From NCBI GenBank assembly GCA_023544495.1, contig JAMJFV010000011.1, positions 1 through 13,611 on the forward strand: a DNA stretch of 13,611 nucleotides. Reading direction: 5' to 3'. This DNA comes from ANME-2 cluster archaeon (GTDB taxonomy: Archaea; Halobacteriota; Methanosarcinia; Methanosarcinales; Methanocomedenaceae). Position numbers and translations under genes: made by a program. The notes beneath the pieces are model-generated. The model was not told the DNA's origin. It did not search any database and saw nothing but the letters and a program-made list of their open reading frames with translations. This document shows, piece after piece, positions 13,142 to 13,611 of the stretch; the first letter of the stretch is position 1, and each line of letters starts with the position of its first letter.

Positions 13142-13532
13142 TGATGAGCATACCCTTATCATCGAATTTCAAAGCATTCGTGGTCCGCCTGTACCATTCT
13201 TCACCCAGCTTCAAGGCTTCATCTCTCGCAAAATCGCTCACCATTACATTATCCTCATTGATACTGGTAATGGATGACATGGGGATAGATAGTTTCTCGG
13301 CCCCGCTCTTGAACACAAGACGGCCGGAATCAATGGATATGGTTTCGCCGATCCTCGTATTATGCTGGACTACGAACTTGCAGAGGATATCCTGTTTTTT
13401 TATCTTTTTTTCTTCATCCTGTGCCTGTCCACGTGAAATATCTGCTTGAACGGTCCCTGCCGGCATGCCATGTTCATTTACCGCATCCTTTTCAGCCTGT
13501 GCTGTCATGTGAAGTGGATGAGGTCTGGACAT
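13134..13532 (-). CDS. Unrecognised small protein, C-terminal strand/helix domain; 5' end may lie beyond the window
   Basis: 132 residues from the ATG at 13532. Residues 1-45 are polar and probably disordered (Gln, Glu, Lys-rich; EEKKIKK). Residues 46-132 look folded: several short strands (ILCKFVVQHN, ETISIDSGRLVFKS, EKLSIPMSSITSI), then a helix (ARDEALKLGEEWYRRT), suggesting a small beta-barrel with a C-terminal helix. It resembles, from memory only, uncharacterised euryarchaeal beta-barrel families such as DUF5749. No stop occurs in this frame between 13532 and the right edge, so the true start may be further right or outside; the codons there read NSKETKLNRQVGSTWEHK. It overlaps pth2 by eight bases, implying one transcript. 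Function unknown. Confidence 0.6.
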   Translation of the reverse strand: MSRPHPLHMTAQAEKDAVNEHGMPAGTVQADISRGQAQDEEKKIKKQDILCKFVVQHNTRIGETISIDSGRLVFKSGAEKLSIPMSSITSINEDNVMVSDFARDEALKLGEEWYRRTTNALKFDDKGMLIND

Positions 13533-13611
13533 TGAGTGCCAGTCCAGGTTGTCGTGTTTGTGTTCCCACGTGCTGCCTACCTGCCTGTTCAGTTTTGTCT
13601 CCTTACTGTTA

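Overview
The window looks like a piece of a euryarchaeal chromosome, most likely from a methanogen or anaerobic methanotroph of the Methanosarcinales type. This rests on an archaeal Pth2 peptidyl-tRNA hydrolase, a two-domain archaeal protein disulfide oxidoreductase, archaeal TATA boxes with T-rich ends instead of -35/-10 promoters, and a left-edge fragment resembling the N-terminus of MfnD-like ATP-grasp enzymes (methanofuran pathway). I cannot fix the genus. No rRNA, tRNA, CRISPR array, insertion sequence or phage gene is visible.

Left part (1-2108): an ATP-grasp-like gene runs off the left edge on the minus strand. Divergent from it lie a SurE nucleotidase gene, broken by an apparent internal deletion with frameshift, and a directly abutting MFS transporter. 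Middle part (2109-8230), mostly minus strand: a translationally coupled pair for a secreted helical/beta-repeat protein and a small lipoprotein; an AT-rich intergenic region holding a 50-residue zinc-ribbon gene (plus strand) behind a perfect palindrome; a membrane-anchored PQQ-type sugar/sorbosone dehydrogenase; a protein with six C-terminal TPRs; and a pirin.

Right part (8231-13611): a compact biotin ECF transporter operon (bioY, two ATPase genes, ecfT; all junctions overlap) transcribed leftward, with a BirA-type operator just upstream of bioY. Diverging from it is a TauE/SafE anion permease with its own palindrome. Convergent with that permease are a two-CxxC protein disulfide oxidoreductase, pth2, and an unrecognised gene whose frame stays open to the right edge.

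The best-supported unit is the biotin uptake operon: BioY binds biotin, EcfT couples it to two ATPases, and the inverted repeat around the likely bioY TATA box predicts repression by a biotin-responsive BirA. One of the two ATPases lacks a recognisable LSGGQ signature and EcfT has lost the glycine of its second coupling motif, so the energising module is unusually asymmetric. The other notable signals are the palindrome before the zinc-ribbon gene, the secreted protein/lipoprotein pair and the SurE deletion scar.
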